From assembly GCA_947044365.1 (NCBI GenBank), contig OX345637.1:992001-1056000 (forward strand): a stretch of 64,000 bases of DNA. Reading direction: 5' to 3'. Position 1 is the first letter of the stretch; every line of letters starts with the position of its first letter. This document shows, piece after piece, positions 1 to 13,600 of this stretch. Below the pieces are notes generated by a model, which did no database searches, was not told the origin of the DNA, and saw only the letters and a program-made list of their open reading frames with translations. The translations under genes were made by a program, and so were the position numbers. This DNA is from Petrosia ficiformis. Its lineage: Eukaryota > Porifera > Demospongiae > Haplosclerida > Petrosiidae.

Positions 1-92
1 ATGATGATTATGGCGAAGGAATTAATTGGTTTTCTTGGAAAGGTCATACCTATTCTCTCAGTTTCACTGAAATGAAAGTTCATGCTGCATAA
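1..92 (+). CDS. C-terminal end of a fibrinogen-related domain (FReD) protein, cut by the window edge
   Basis: Reading from base 3 gives about 29 residues ending in a TAA at 90-92. They begin DDYGEGINWFSWKGHTYS and end with FTEMKVHAA. This is the conserved C-terminal strand of a fibrinogen C-terminal domain (GINW...W.G...Y.S...F.EMKVR) and closely matches the two FReD copies ending at 10186 and 15635. A poly(A)-signal-like AATAAA lies at 189-194. The 3' flank (about 100-480) is alignable with the flanks of the other three copies, so this is a fourth member of the local tandem family. The rest of the gene lies to the left, so whether it is intact cannot be judged. Confidence 0.85.
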   Translation, partial: DDYGEGINWFSWKGHTYSLSFTEMKVHAA

Positions 93-1893
93 AGCAACAT
101 TTGGTGACAAAACACGTTTACACATAATGAAAGTAGCTTCATGTAGTAACTGTTATAGACTTTTTGTATGTTTTTGCTTTTTTTCGAAAATAAATACAAC
201 TTATTGAAAAATATCTGCAAATTTGGCATGAAAGAAAGTGTAGCTATTACCACACCTGCTGAAGTTATCAGATCTGAAGTAAGATTGTAATAATTTGATT
301 TAGATATTAAGTATTCAAAAGAAATTATTCCTCTACTAGATATTCGGTTTGTACTCATAAGTTACACACAAACATGTATGTACTAAATGGGATTACTGAT
401 AAAACCTGTAGCCATGTAGACAATGAGTATTAATAATACAAAACAATGTTTCATACATATTATACTTTAAGACAGTGTAAAGTATCCTTCTACATGATTA
501 GATACCTAAAGTTTGTTAATATACACAATCACACAACTATCATAAGATGACTTTATACATGTACAGTATGTAATGTAGTGTATAGTTTAATGTCATAATG
601 TAACTCAATAACAAAGCGTTGGATTTAAATTTTAAAAACACAAAAAAGAACAGGTAGGATAATGATGGAGGTAAAAAGATTTTGATCATTCCAAACTAAA
701 GTTATGAAAATATTTCTGAGGTCAAGGTGAACTTGAAAGACCTTTATGAGATATATCATTTATAGTTTTAATTCTACTTTATGTACAGTATAAGCATAGT
801 ATATATTAGTACATACATTACTATATGTAATAACTCAATGATATGCATTGTCTATGTTTTATTATCAAAAAAATAGTGTGTACAAAAATCAGCCATTTTG
901 AGGTAACTAGTTTTGATCAAACACTTCTGATTAAATGTTTGTTATTCAGTTATTTTGTATTTCATTTTGGTATCTAAGATGCCAAATGCCTGTTAGCGCC
1001 AGTGGTCGTCTCTCCGTCAAATGACGACCACTTTTCTTTTATCTTCCATTTTGTAATTATTATTAATAATTAATAATGAATAATAAATAGTGGGTTTGTA
1101 CACGCATTCAAATGGCTGACTTACAATCAGAGTTACGATCATACTTTCTTCCTTCTGGCTCAAGTTCTAACTAACTCCAGAAATGTAGCAGCAGAAACTT
1201 AGTTAATCCCACAATCCAAGAAGTCTAAAAGATTGTTTAACTCGGAATGGTTGTGTGAGTTTTCATGGTTATCTTGCGTAGATGGTCGTATGTTTTGTGT
1301 GTAAGCATGGTGGTCGCTCCAATATCTATTATTATTTTTATGTACCAGTTATTCAGTTGTTGGCATATATAATACATGATTTTTCATTCAGAAATTTACT
1401 CTTGCTTCAAATACATGTATTTTAAAATAAACAACATACATGTAAGATTATAAACAATTATTACAACAAGTGGTGACCAATATTATTCTTCTGGTGCTAA
1501 CACTGGCCTAGATATCAAAATTTATGTTCAAAACCACTGATTAGCAAGCATTTAAAGAGAAGTGTATGATCAAAATTATTTACCACAAAATGATTGGTTT
1601 TCACAAAGTCAGCCATTTATACACATGCACATGCAAATATAGTATAGAACATTATAAAAACTTCATAAATGTAGTAATAGAGCACTTATACTAGAGTTAT
1701 ATACAGTCTCAACTACACAGAATGCAAAAAGAGTGTGGTGTTCTGAAAGATGTTGAATTGCTTTCTCTGTGCTATAAAATATTTCTATAGTCTTTAAACT
1801 GTGTAGGATTCGACTGGTGTTAAAGGCTTTTAATGGTGTTTATATACTATCTGTTATGTGAAGTTTTTGTCTCTACTCTACATATATTATTAC
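93..1893. other. Non-coding flank after the edge FReD copy
   Basis: No exon was recognised on either strand. The first ~390 bases are homologous to the 3' flanks after 10186, 11845 and 15635 (shared stretches about the 'cctgtagccatg.agacaat' segment). A perfect 10 bp stem with a 12 base loop lies at 1001-1032 (AGTGGTCGTC / GACGACCACT). The minus-strand spectrin-like gene probably continues leftward through this stretch as an intron. Confidence 0.4.
1001..1032. repeat. Perfect 10 bp stem-loop
   Basis: AGTGGTCGTC at 1001-1010 pairs perfectly with GACGACCACT at 1023-1032, leaving a 12 base loop. The GC-rich stem stands out in AT-rich surroundings and may be a remnant of a small inverted-repeat element. 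Confidence 0.5.
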
Positions 1894-4800
1894 CTGTAGT
1901 CCTTCTGCATTTTGTAGCAATTTTTCCATTTCGCCAGGTGGTCTTTCATGAAGAAAATCGATTCCAAGTGTCTCCTCTACCCATTCAAGAAGCTCATTAG
2001 CTGAACGAATTAGAGTGGCAGTGTCACCTTGAGTCAACTCAAGATCAAGAGCTCTATCCTATATACGAGGAAGAGTAGATGAGAGAATATACATACATAC
2101 TATATAATTGAATCAGTATATAACGTCAGCCATTATCGGCCATTATTTCTGGTCTTGGTATCCTAAATTGCACAACTGATATTGTACTCATATTTATTGT
2201 GGTTATCCATCATTAATCGCTTTTATGGTAATCATAATTATTTTTAAAATGTTCATTTTCCTTGAAATAATCAAAAACCAGATATAATATCAGATTGGTA
2301 TCAGTTATTGCTACATATTTAAACGGGTTATTGGAATATCAGTAAAATCATAGTTTATCACTAATACATCCTACCCACGCATATTGTTATGAAGGAATAT
2401 GTACAAGTAAAGTGCAAATAATTAATTGTATATACTCTGTATCCTTAATGATGGGTGGGTACACATACCTTCAACATTTGTTGAATCTGCTTTAGACGAC
2501 TTTCAGATGTTGATAACTGTCTATCCACATTCTGCATACTCGAGTCCATGCTAGAATCATCACCTAAACCTATAGTAATAGAACATAGTACACATAATGA
2601 CTAAAGACTATTATACATGTGAAGTATTATAGGATAAATATACTAATAATAGTAAGAAATCTGAAATCTGCAGATTATCTGCTGCTCTGCTATTATCGTT
2701 GTAGGTGTGGTTTGCTTTTTATCTGGCAATGTCTGTAAGAGCTGCTCTCCTTTCCCTCCATTTCTTCCCTTCTCACGTTATTTCTGCTTCAGTTTTGTTT
2801 GCTATATATTGTGTTTGTTGCTATGCTTGAAGTTACACACGCTCTTTGCAATGAGATTTGTGTAAGCTTTTTAATTGACGTTTGAACTATAATATACTTA
2901 CACAAGCATAATTATACATAGATTCATACAAACAAGATGGATTTGTGGCTTTGAAGTTTCTTGTGTCTGAAATCCAGTACGAAAAAGCTTATTATAATTT
3001 CCACTCTTCTTATTTACTAAAGGTTATGTAATGTGTTCAATTTATGTTGCAGTTTGTATGAGATGCTTACATGTATTTCCGTCTATGAACTGTTACTAGC
3101 TTAAGTGCATTTTTTTCCCCACAATGCTTATTAATTGCCATTAATTGCCACATTCTCCCACCCTCTGAATGACACAACATTCTTAACTATGTATGTGCAA
3201 GACACACCATGTGCATGCGACATGTTAGTCACATAACGATTACATGTAGATTCATCCTCTTTTGAACCAAACACAGGGATGGTCCTGTGGGCAATAATAA
3301 ATGCTCTACACCTCTAACTGTTTATGGTTGTAGATAAACTAATACATTAATGCAGCCTCAAGTTCAAGTGGAGTATTATTCTACTAAAAAGATGTCCAAT
3401 TCGGTTGTACATGTATATTACACTTACCAGGTGACATCTCTCTAAATTCTTCAGCCCATCTCTCTGGTATCAGCTTACTGGCCCATCTCTTACCAGCTTC
3501 TTTAAGTAGTTTGAATTCTTCAGACATATCATGAACTTGACTAGTAAATTTCTGTACAATAAAAGTAATTAATTAATTAATTAATTAATTGATTAATGTG
3601 CAGTCCACTAATTGTACAAATGAGGTATGCCTTATTAACACACTATAATGGTAGCTACACTTTAATGATGTTATAGTCAACTATAAGCAGTACTATAGTA
3701 CTACTTTGTTATTTATAAATTCCCTCTACATTTGTATGTGATAGCATAATACTAAGATATAATATTACATTCAAAGTACAGTGTTCTTCACTCACAATGC
3801 ACACTGTAGTCAATGGAAGTACAGTGATAGTATGTAAACTTAATAATGTTAGGTACTGTATTGTGAAAAGAGTGATGTAAATGTACAAATGTACATGCAA
3901 GTTGAATGATTAGATAGCTCAATGAGATCATACATGTACATGTACAAATGTACATGTAAGTTGAATGGTTAGATAGCTCCTATGTACATGCATTATATGA
4001 GATCATTCATGTACATGTACAAATGTACATGTAAGTTGAATGGCTAGATAGCTCCTATGTACATGCATTATATGAGATCATACATGTACATGTAAGTTGA
4101 ATGGCTAGATACATGTAGCTCATATGTACATGCATTATATGAGATCATACATGTACATGTACAAATGTACATGCAAGTTGAATGGCTAGATACAATGTAG
4201 CTCATATGTACATGTATTATATGAGATCATACATGTACATGTACAAATGTACATGCAAGATGAATGGCTAGATAGCTCATATGTACATGCACTATATGAT
4301 GTACATGTACAGAACTTGTATTTGTAAACATTGACCATTTCGAAGATCATAAGATTGCTTTGAAATGGTCACTATTTGGCCATTTTGTACATAAAGTCAC
4401 TGAAATTCTGTATTTACATGTAAGAAGACTGATCTTAATGGATACCTAATTCGATTGGTTTCTTAGCCAAATAGTAAACGTTTAGACACAACATTCTACT
4501 GAAACCCAATTGATAATTTCACACACAAAAAAAAAAAAAGATATAAAGGTATACACAACATTTATTAATTACCTCTAGAATCTGTTTCTGTCTGTTAATA
4601 GTTTCTTGGCTTGCATTTGGTGGAATAGTAGTACAAAACTCATCATAAAACTCTGAATATACTGTGTTGAGACGTTCAGAAAAATCACTCAACTTTTCTA
4701 AATACTCATTTAACTCATCTGTCTCCTTTTGTAGTTTCTCATGAATGTCATTTAAAATTGTTTGGAGTTTGGACCACTTTTCTTTGAGTCCTGAAAGTTC

Positions 4801-7698
4801 GGTTGAAAACTCTTCGGATGGTGTTCCTTTGGAGACAAAATCATGGAGAAGATTTTGGCCAGTATCACTCACTGAAGTAAAAAGTTCTTCATGTGAAGCT
4901 ACTTCTAAGAGAAGATCCTATAATGATAATGATTATAATAATCATCTATTCTATATTAATATTTCATACTGTGTTTCAGTATTCATTATGTCAATTCTTG
5001 AACTTTATATAAAACATAAACTATTTTGAATGTCTTGGCCTGAGGGTTTCTTTAGCTAGCTCAAAATTCACGACAATGAATATAACTATCATGTATCAAT
5101 GAATATGCTTATGACCTGCAGGGCCATCCTCAATAAAATGTGTACCCACAAACAGTAGTTACATACCTTCAGGGATAATTCATAATTATAGTACATGTAA
5201 GTCATATACCTGTGCAACATTGAGTAATTCTTGAGGATTTTGATCAGGTGATTCAGACTGGCACATTTCAGAAAGGTCGTTAATACTTTTCTCAATATTA
5301 CTAAACCATTCGCTAATTACCTGAAATAACAAATACAGTGCATAGTATACCAGCTAGTAATTGTTAAAAACACAGTAATTTATTGAGTTATATATACACA
5401 ATAAACACACATTTATATTTGTCTGTGCTTTCAATGTACATGTATACGTGCATACATACAATGTATGTATTATGTCTGTATGTTTGTCTGTTCAGCCAGT
5501 CTGCACATGTCTATCTATTTAACACACTGTATAATGATAATCAATAAATTACATATATATACAAATCTATCTATCTATATATCTATCTATCTATCTATCT
5601 ATCTATTTATCTATCTGTGTCACCTCATGATTTTCTTTGTATTCCTTCCACCATTCGATCATAAGCAAAACATGTCCAGAAGCATCTTTTGACTGTTTCT
5701 CTAGAGTTGTAATCTGAGTGGTCAATTTCTGGTTAACTTGAAGTAGTAACTGGTTGCTAGGTAACTCAAAAGGTAGTGGAGTGGGTTCTGATACGGCATA
5801 GAACTCTCTGTACACAGTATCAATATCGTAACTTTGCTGTTTAAGTTTTTCAAATTTAGCAGTTGAAAATGCAAACTATAGAGAGAAAAATTATAAATCA
5901 TAAATTATATACATGTACATGAATGTTTATGCAGTATATGTCAATGGAATGGCACTATACAGTAACAGTAATTATCCTAGTTCTACTGTCAGTATAGTCA
6001 GTAATTACTGTATCACTATTGTGGCATTGAATTGACAAATATACCAATTAAAACTATTGTTGAACTACTGTAGTGTGAAAATGAAACTACTGAGTATTTA
6101 CTGTACTGTACATGTATGGTGACTGTTCATTGACATATACTATAACTATGATGTACATGTACATGTACATGCACATGTACATGTATATACATGTATAATA
6201 CTGTATGTGAACAGACTTCACTTTCACTAACTTTTGAATCAAAGAGAATCTTTTCCAGTACTTCTTGAGATCCTGAAACCTGTTCCATCTCTTCAATATG
6301 TCTAATCATCACTTGTAATGAACATACCATCTCCAATTGTGTAGCATATAACTAAAATAAATAGTTACAATAAACAGCTTGACATGTATCGCATAGTAAA
6401 TCTATATGCATCATGATGTAATACATGTACATGTAGGTCCCATACACACATGTACACATAGGTCACATACATCATGTATATGTAGATCCCATATATACAT
6501 GTACATGTAGGTCCCATACATACATGTACATGTACACGTAAGGTCACATACATACATGTACATGCGGTCCCATACACACATGTACACGTAGGTCACATAC
6601 ATAAATGTACATATACTTTGTAAATAATATTAGTAAATAATTTATTACCTGTAGTGCTGGTCTTAGTGTAGTTGCTGTAGTCTGAATCTCTTCCCTTTTA
6701 TTAATTATACTCTGAACCATTTCCCTACTGAGGGGTTCTCCTTGATTTGATGACTCTCTAATTTTTTGTTCTCTTGTTTCAATTTCAGATTGTAAGTTAC
6801 ATAACGATTCCCACATACCAAAAAAATGATCCTATGATTAGATGAAAGTATAGATAGATAACCAGATAGATAGACACAAAGACAAATAGATACATCAGTT
6901 TTTTGATAAGCTCATATGGCACACCATTGGCCCAAAGAGCTTCTTATATGGCACTGCACAGTTCCCTCTTTGGGCCAGTGGCGCAGTCAATTATGATTAT
7001 GTTGTCACTAACAACATTAACTCTTAGTTAATTGGCTCAAGATGTATTCTCAATGGCACACATACTAACCATGTTTGGCCCAAGTTTCAAAACTTATCAA
7101 AAACTCTGAGATACATGTACATGTATATAATTGATAGAATCATTATTCCAAAGTTGTTTATTTAGGATGAAAACTAGAAGCTCCAGACAAAATTTCGACC
7201 TTAGGCCTTTTTCGGGTAAATAGAGAGATAGATAAATACATGTAGATACATGTAGATAGATACAGCTAAGAAAATATACATGTACATACACACATACCAT
7301 AGGTAGTATAAATAAACATACATATCTGTACACACCTCATGTGTTGTTACTATCTCCCTCACTTCCTCTGTAAGCTCGGTTGCCTTGGAAACCAACAGTT
7401 CCTCCAAAGGATAGGTTTTGACGAACTTCAACTCAATATCTAAAAGGCTCTCTCCTTTAGATATAAAGGAATTCATCATTTTGATCTTTTCTTGTACCCA
7501 ACAAGAATGCTCTGCCCACAAAGTATCGAGAGATTGCCGTGTGACTTTTTCAACCCTTGACCAATCAGATTCAAGAAGCTTCATGTCATTGTTCACTGCT
7601 TCCTTTCCTCCCACTTTTCTATGGCTAATGAGTTCATTTTTCACTTCAGTGAGACGAGATATTTTTGACTGGAAATCATTAATCTCTGTTTGCAATTG
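1894..7698 (-). CDS. Spectrin-like gene, exon block 4 (most C-terminal seen)
   Basis: Exons in transcription order: 7336-7698 (121 codons), 6649-6831, 6232-6351, 5624-5875, 5210-5320, 4573-4917 (115 codons), 3428-3551, 2469-2569, 1894-2058. Phases run 0 throughout except 3428-3551, which ends phase 1 and is completed by two bases at the start of 2469-2569. The two longest exons are clear helical repeats with Trp at helix starts (SDWSRVEKVTRQSL, LKEKWSKLQTILNDI). The last exon (LLEWVEETLG...EKLLQNAEGLQ) ends with a donor, so more exons lie to the left of 1894 or beyond the window. Introns contain the 60-83 bp tandem repeat at 3885-4310, an hAT miniature element at 6896-7108 and short CTAT or ACATGTAC tracts. 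Confidence 0.75.
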
Positions 7699-10600
7699 CT
7701 GTTAACAATAAAATGAAATGATGATTTTACACTCACAATAATTTATATATAATTATATATATATCAAAGAGTACGGTAGTATGTAGGGATGGCACAGGAA
7801 AAAAATGGCTGCCCATACATTTCAATTGCAAGTGATGAGCTGAAATCTCTGCTAACATTATAGAAACAAGTCTTAATAAACACATACCATTTGATATCTA
7901 GTGTTTTTATGACTAACAATATCTTCTAGACAGTTGGAGATCATACATACGTAAGTACAGCTCTTTGTATTTTGCTTTATAGTGGTATATGTACTTATGT
8001 AGAGTTATATGGAAGTGGCTTGTTTAATTTTGGGTCGTATGTTAGCCTTCAAACCTTGTTCACATGCTTTTTGGGTTTTAACATCCCTACATCTTCTTAC
8101 ATTTTAGTGAAAATGTTTTTTAATTATTCTTGTATATATTATTATTATAATACTGTTTTATATAATAGTAAGTTGCAATGATGTAAATTATGATTTAATC
8201 AGGTTGTTATGACTACATGATAATTTGTACTATTATCAATTATCAGGTCCATATTAGATGTACAAAGAAGATTTGGAAACCTAAAATGATTTAATTAAAA
8301 TGTTATTCTGCTTCTTTGTATATATAATTGAGAGTATAAGGATAATTGAAATTGCAGATTATAAGTGTAAGGAATAATGGAAATTGTAATTTAATTGGTC
8401 GTGTAAGTTATTATGACTGCATGGTGATATATACATGTATGTAATTATAATCCAATTATACTGTCAATTATATATACAAAGAAGAATAATATTATTTTAA
8501 TTGATTATAGTTTATCATGCAGTCATAACAACCAATTAAATCATAATTATAATTGTACTAATGTTTATGAATATATAGAGAGACACAGCTCCAGAGAAAA
8601 TCTGGACATGTGCCTCTCTTTGTTCACAAATATACTACAGATTTATCAAACACTCTATTTCACCATTGTAAACTGTACAATAAATCACATTAATAAAGTT
8701 TTCTTTATTGATGTGATTGGGGTCACTATACAGATACTAGTGGATACTACTGTAACTAACAGACTTTGTACATGCTGGTCTAGTGATCTCCCTTGGAATA
8801 CAGGGCGGCTTTATAGAAGGGAGAGAGATGGGATGGTGGAGATTAAGTAGCTAGTAATGACATTTTAAGCACTGGTTATATATTACATTAGACTTAAGGC
8901 ACATATAATTATATATACATGTAAATGTAATTATATATAAATGTAATTATATATAAATGTAATTATAATTATAATTACACTTATTTCACATGAATTGATA
9001 AAGCAAAGTCGTTTACATTTGAAATTGTGCAGTAATAGTGTGAATGCCATAATTATTAAATTGACATGATTGACTGACTGACTAATTTTGGAGTACTAGT
9101 CGTCTATAAAAGAGAATTCAGTATAATAAACACTTCATATGTGTTATCAGTCCTACTGGCAAATACACATAACAGAATATAGAGAAGAAAACAAGATGAA
9201 GGCTTATCTCTTGCTGGTTCTACTATTCTGCTGAAGGAAATTGTCCAGATGAATTAAATGGTTAGTTGTGAAACAATTATAAAATGGTGTTGAATTTAAT
9301 ATGCTATACTACTATGTCAATCATTCCATATAGAATATCTTTATGGCTGTAAAGCTAAAGATGAAGAAGGACAAGATCTTTCTTGTACTTGCATGAAACT
9401 ACAGCAGAAAGATAAATTCAACTGTTCTTGTTTTGCTGATGATCATGTAGAAATGGATGAACACTATCTGAACTGTAATGATGCTTTGAAGAAGGGTCGG
9501 GTCAGCTACAAAGTGGTGTGTACTTACTCAAACCTGATAATATGGCACCTTTTGAGGTACATAATAATGTTGTTACACAGTGTAATTATAACATTGTAAT
9601 TGTATATCTAGTTAAAATGGAAGTGATGCAAATAAATACTACAACTACACTAGATAGCTGTATTAATTTAAATTTATATACACATAATTATACATTATAT
9701 GTTGACTTCCATCTCAACTGGGCTGACTATGTTCATGGTTTTGGAAACGTCTCAAAAGAGCATTGGTTAGGACTTAGTAAACTTCATCGTTTAGCTAATG
9801 GTAGTCTATCAACAGAATTACGAGTTTGTATGGAAGATAAAGATGGTGCCTATGGATATGCTAAATACTCTTCATTCTATATTGGTGGTTCTTCTACTGA
9901 TTATACTCTTCATATATCAGGATATAGTGGTCCTTCTGATGTTGGTGACTCTCTAGCCTACCAGAATGGCCAAAAATTTACCACTAAAGACAATGACAAT
10001 GATGCTACAAGTAGCAAAAATTGTGCAGTTGATCGGTTTGGTGCCTGGTGGTATAAAAACTGTCACCATTCTAATCTTAATGGTCACTATGGTGATGATA
10101 GGTCTGTTAAAGGCATTAATTGGAAGACATGGAAAGGTTTTGACTATTCCCTACCTTTCACTGAAATGAAGGTTCGTGCTGTATGAAGCAACATTGAGTG
10201 GACTAAACAATGAGACAGTAGTTAGATATTTTCCTATAATTGTTTTAGATTTTTGTACTTCCCTGTTTTTTTAAAAAATAAATATAATTTCATTTTAAAA
10301 AAGCTTCAAATGTGCATGAAAGATAAAGTGTAGCTTTACAAAACTTTCAGAATGAGATGGATGACTGTTTAAATATTTAAATATTAATATTTATATAATT
10401 ATTTCTCTACCCGTTATTCAATTTGTACTCATAAATTATACACACAAACATAATATTATACTAAATGACATTACTGATAAATCCTGTAGCCATGCAGACA
10501 ATAAGGATTAATAATACAATTTAGAAAGAAAATAATATACTTTAGGAGTGTCTAATAGCTGCCAAAATTTGCTCATTAGAAAGTGTGGGCAGCTAGAAGT

Positions 10601-13600
10601 ATTGTCTAATACAAAATCCATAAAATTATCCTTTATTGGTAATCATAATAATTATTCATTTATGGTTGTATTATAACAATATGTACTGCAAATAAATTTT
10701 ATTACATACACATGTATACATTCAGTTAGTATTCTCTTTTTTATACAACAAAACCTGTAGATAATACAAGGAAACAAACTTTATACAATATCAAAAGTGT
10801 AATCATATGAAACAGTCCATTGTAAACTATACATGGAGAGTAAGACACATAATAAACTATTGTCTGTAATCATGATTGGGGTCACTATACAGAAATCAGA
10901 TACTACTGTAACAGACTTTGAGTGACCTCCAGGACTTTATAGAGGGAAGAGATAGAGTGGAGAAAGAAAGTAGCTAGTAATGACATAGACCATAATACAT
11001 TCATTGTATATAGCTACAGTTAGCATAAGTTGCCTTTTTCATGAACAGTTTAATGGTGTACATATCTCTTGCAACAGCTAGCAATGACAATCAACAGTTA
11101 TGTATAAAATCAAAATATACATAATAACTACATATATAAGGGATGAGTGATATCATGTATGTACAATGCTAAACATATTACTACTAGGGGTGCAAACATA
11201 CTGATGCAAATGCAAACAGTCATACTAATGTCAAAAAATTAGTTAAAAGTGCAAGTTAGCTACACAAACATTATAGTATATAAACAAATGACAGCTCCTC
11301 TACTATACTACAATATTTTCATAAGCGCTGATAACAAAAGGCAATCTATAGCACTTAACACCTGATCTCAGCTGATAAATTCATGTGCTAACGCATAATT
11401 ACTGATTGTTATTGATGTAAATGATTGGTTGACCGTTTTTGCAGACTAAGCAAGTACTAGTTGTCTATAAAAAAGAATTCAGTATAATGAACACTTCATA
11501 TGTGTTATCAGTCCTACTGACAAATACACATAACAGAACAAAAAGAGAAAAAAACAAGAGACAAAGATGAAAGCTCCTCTCTTGCTAGTTCTACTATTGA
11601 CAATTGCTTATCATGCTGAAGGAAATTGTCCTGATGATTCAAATGGTTAGTAATAAGAAAATATGTATTCAATAAACTATGCTATGCCACTGTGTCAATC
11701 ATTCCATATAGAATATCTTTATGGATGTAAAGCTGAAGATGAAGAAGAACAAGATCTTTCTTGTACTTGCATGAAACTACAGCAGAAAGGTAAATTGTAT
11801 GAAGCAACATTGAGTGAACTACATATCTATAATTATAAACAATGAGACAGTAATTAGATATTTAATTTCCTGTAACTGTTGTAGACTTTATGTATGTTTG
11901 TTGCTTTTTTTTTCAAAAAATAATATCATTGAAAAATGGCTGCCAATTTGCGAAAAGGAGTTATTAAAACACCTGCTGAAGATAACAGAATGAGATACAA
12001 GACTCCAATTTTCATTTTAATTCCTCTACCAGTTATTCAGTTTGTATGCATAGTATTTCATACTAATTTAGAAATGAAATAACATATTTTAGGGGTGTAT
12101 AAGACCTGCCTAAACCTGCATGCTGATTAGAAAGTGTGGGCAGCAGGGAACGAGACTAGCAGTCATCTTTCAGTTGGAGGTATTGTAAAACATTATTAAA
12201 ATCCATAAAATTACCCTTTATTAGTATTCATATTTTATTCATTAGTGATTACATATCGTAGTATGCGTGCATTATACATATATAAACACTGTATTTACAC
12301 AATATATATATATATATATATATCTTTGTGTCTTATACATGGGGGTTTGCATATCAAACTAATGAAGGTTATTCTGGGGTGTTTGGTCAATTAATGGCGT
12401 GGTGCATAAAAAAACAATGCTTGAGCTATGCCAGCTAGGATTACAGTACTTAGTGTCTCTACCACACTGTGTACTTTGAATAATGAGTTCTGATCCATTC
12501 TTAGTAAATCTAAAAAGCGTAATAATTGTTCTTCTTAGATACCAAATTTTGTTGAATTCGTGTGCAAAATGGCCAAATGTTAAGCGATTGAATGTAATAA
12601 TTTGATCAAAGTTATTTTGTGGAAAATGTCCCTTTTCACAAATTAGGTCATATATATGCATGTCACATAAATGAACTTGTGCTTAAGCTACACTACAGCA
12701 CTGCAGAAACAAAATCTTGTTATTTCTGAATATTTCATTTAATAGTATACATCAAGAGTATATAATATAAAGAGGGAGAGTATCGCACTTATAGCACAAC
12801 CCTGCGAAAGGTACTTGAGTTGAGAAGATGGTGAAAAGTACGTGCTAGACCACAAGGTGGTGCACAAAGCCCAAGCATGTTTAATAATCACGTGAATAGT
12901 GATACGCTTACATACCGGAGCTCGAAAGAGATATTCTATACGAAAACAGTGATTTTGGGATCGACAGTAACGATGAAGCTGACTAGACTTGGAGCAGTCC
13001 GAGCTAGCTTACCTCACAAAGTGAAATCCAACTATTCCTCGATCGCCAGATTCCTTCGCAACTTTCTGGAGAGATGCCGCAAATCCTGAAGTTTTAAGAA
13101 CCTTCGACAGTGGAATATCACCTTCCTTAATTGTAGAACCAGCAACACGACTTGACAAATGAGGCGAACGCTGTACAGATGGGATCCGTGATGGTGTGGT
13201 TGCTGCATCATCCATCTTTGTTTACAATGCGGTCACATAAGGCCTCAACGCCTAATTCACACGTGATGATTACGTCATGAATATTATTATAAAGATCATG
13301 TACTTTTCGCAGGGTTGTGCTACACGCTCTTATACAGAAGTGCGATACTCTCCCTCTCTTTCTATTATATACTCTTGTATATACATGTACATGTATGTAC
13401 AAAGTATACCATTCACACAAATACCATTGAATTGAGGTGTTGATGAGAAAGTTGGTATTGCATTGTTAGAACGGTGCTGTTGACAATGACTAATAGTAGA
13501 GGATGATGTCTGACAGGTTTGAAAACACGATTCCAAAGTAATCACAGTGTACATGACACTACATCATAAACTATAATCTTCACATAGTACAATACATGAT

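Noticed and set aside
9518..9700. ATG at 9518 as the real start of FReD copy A
   Set aside because: The first ~60 codons match nothing in the sister copies, read intron-like AT-rich DNA, lack a signal peptide and enter the domain after its conserved opening.
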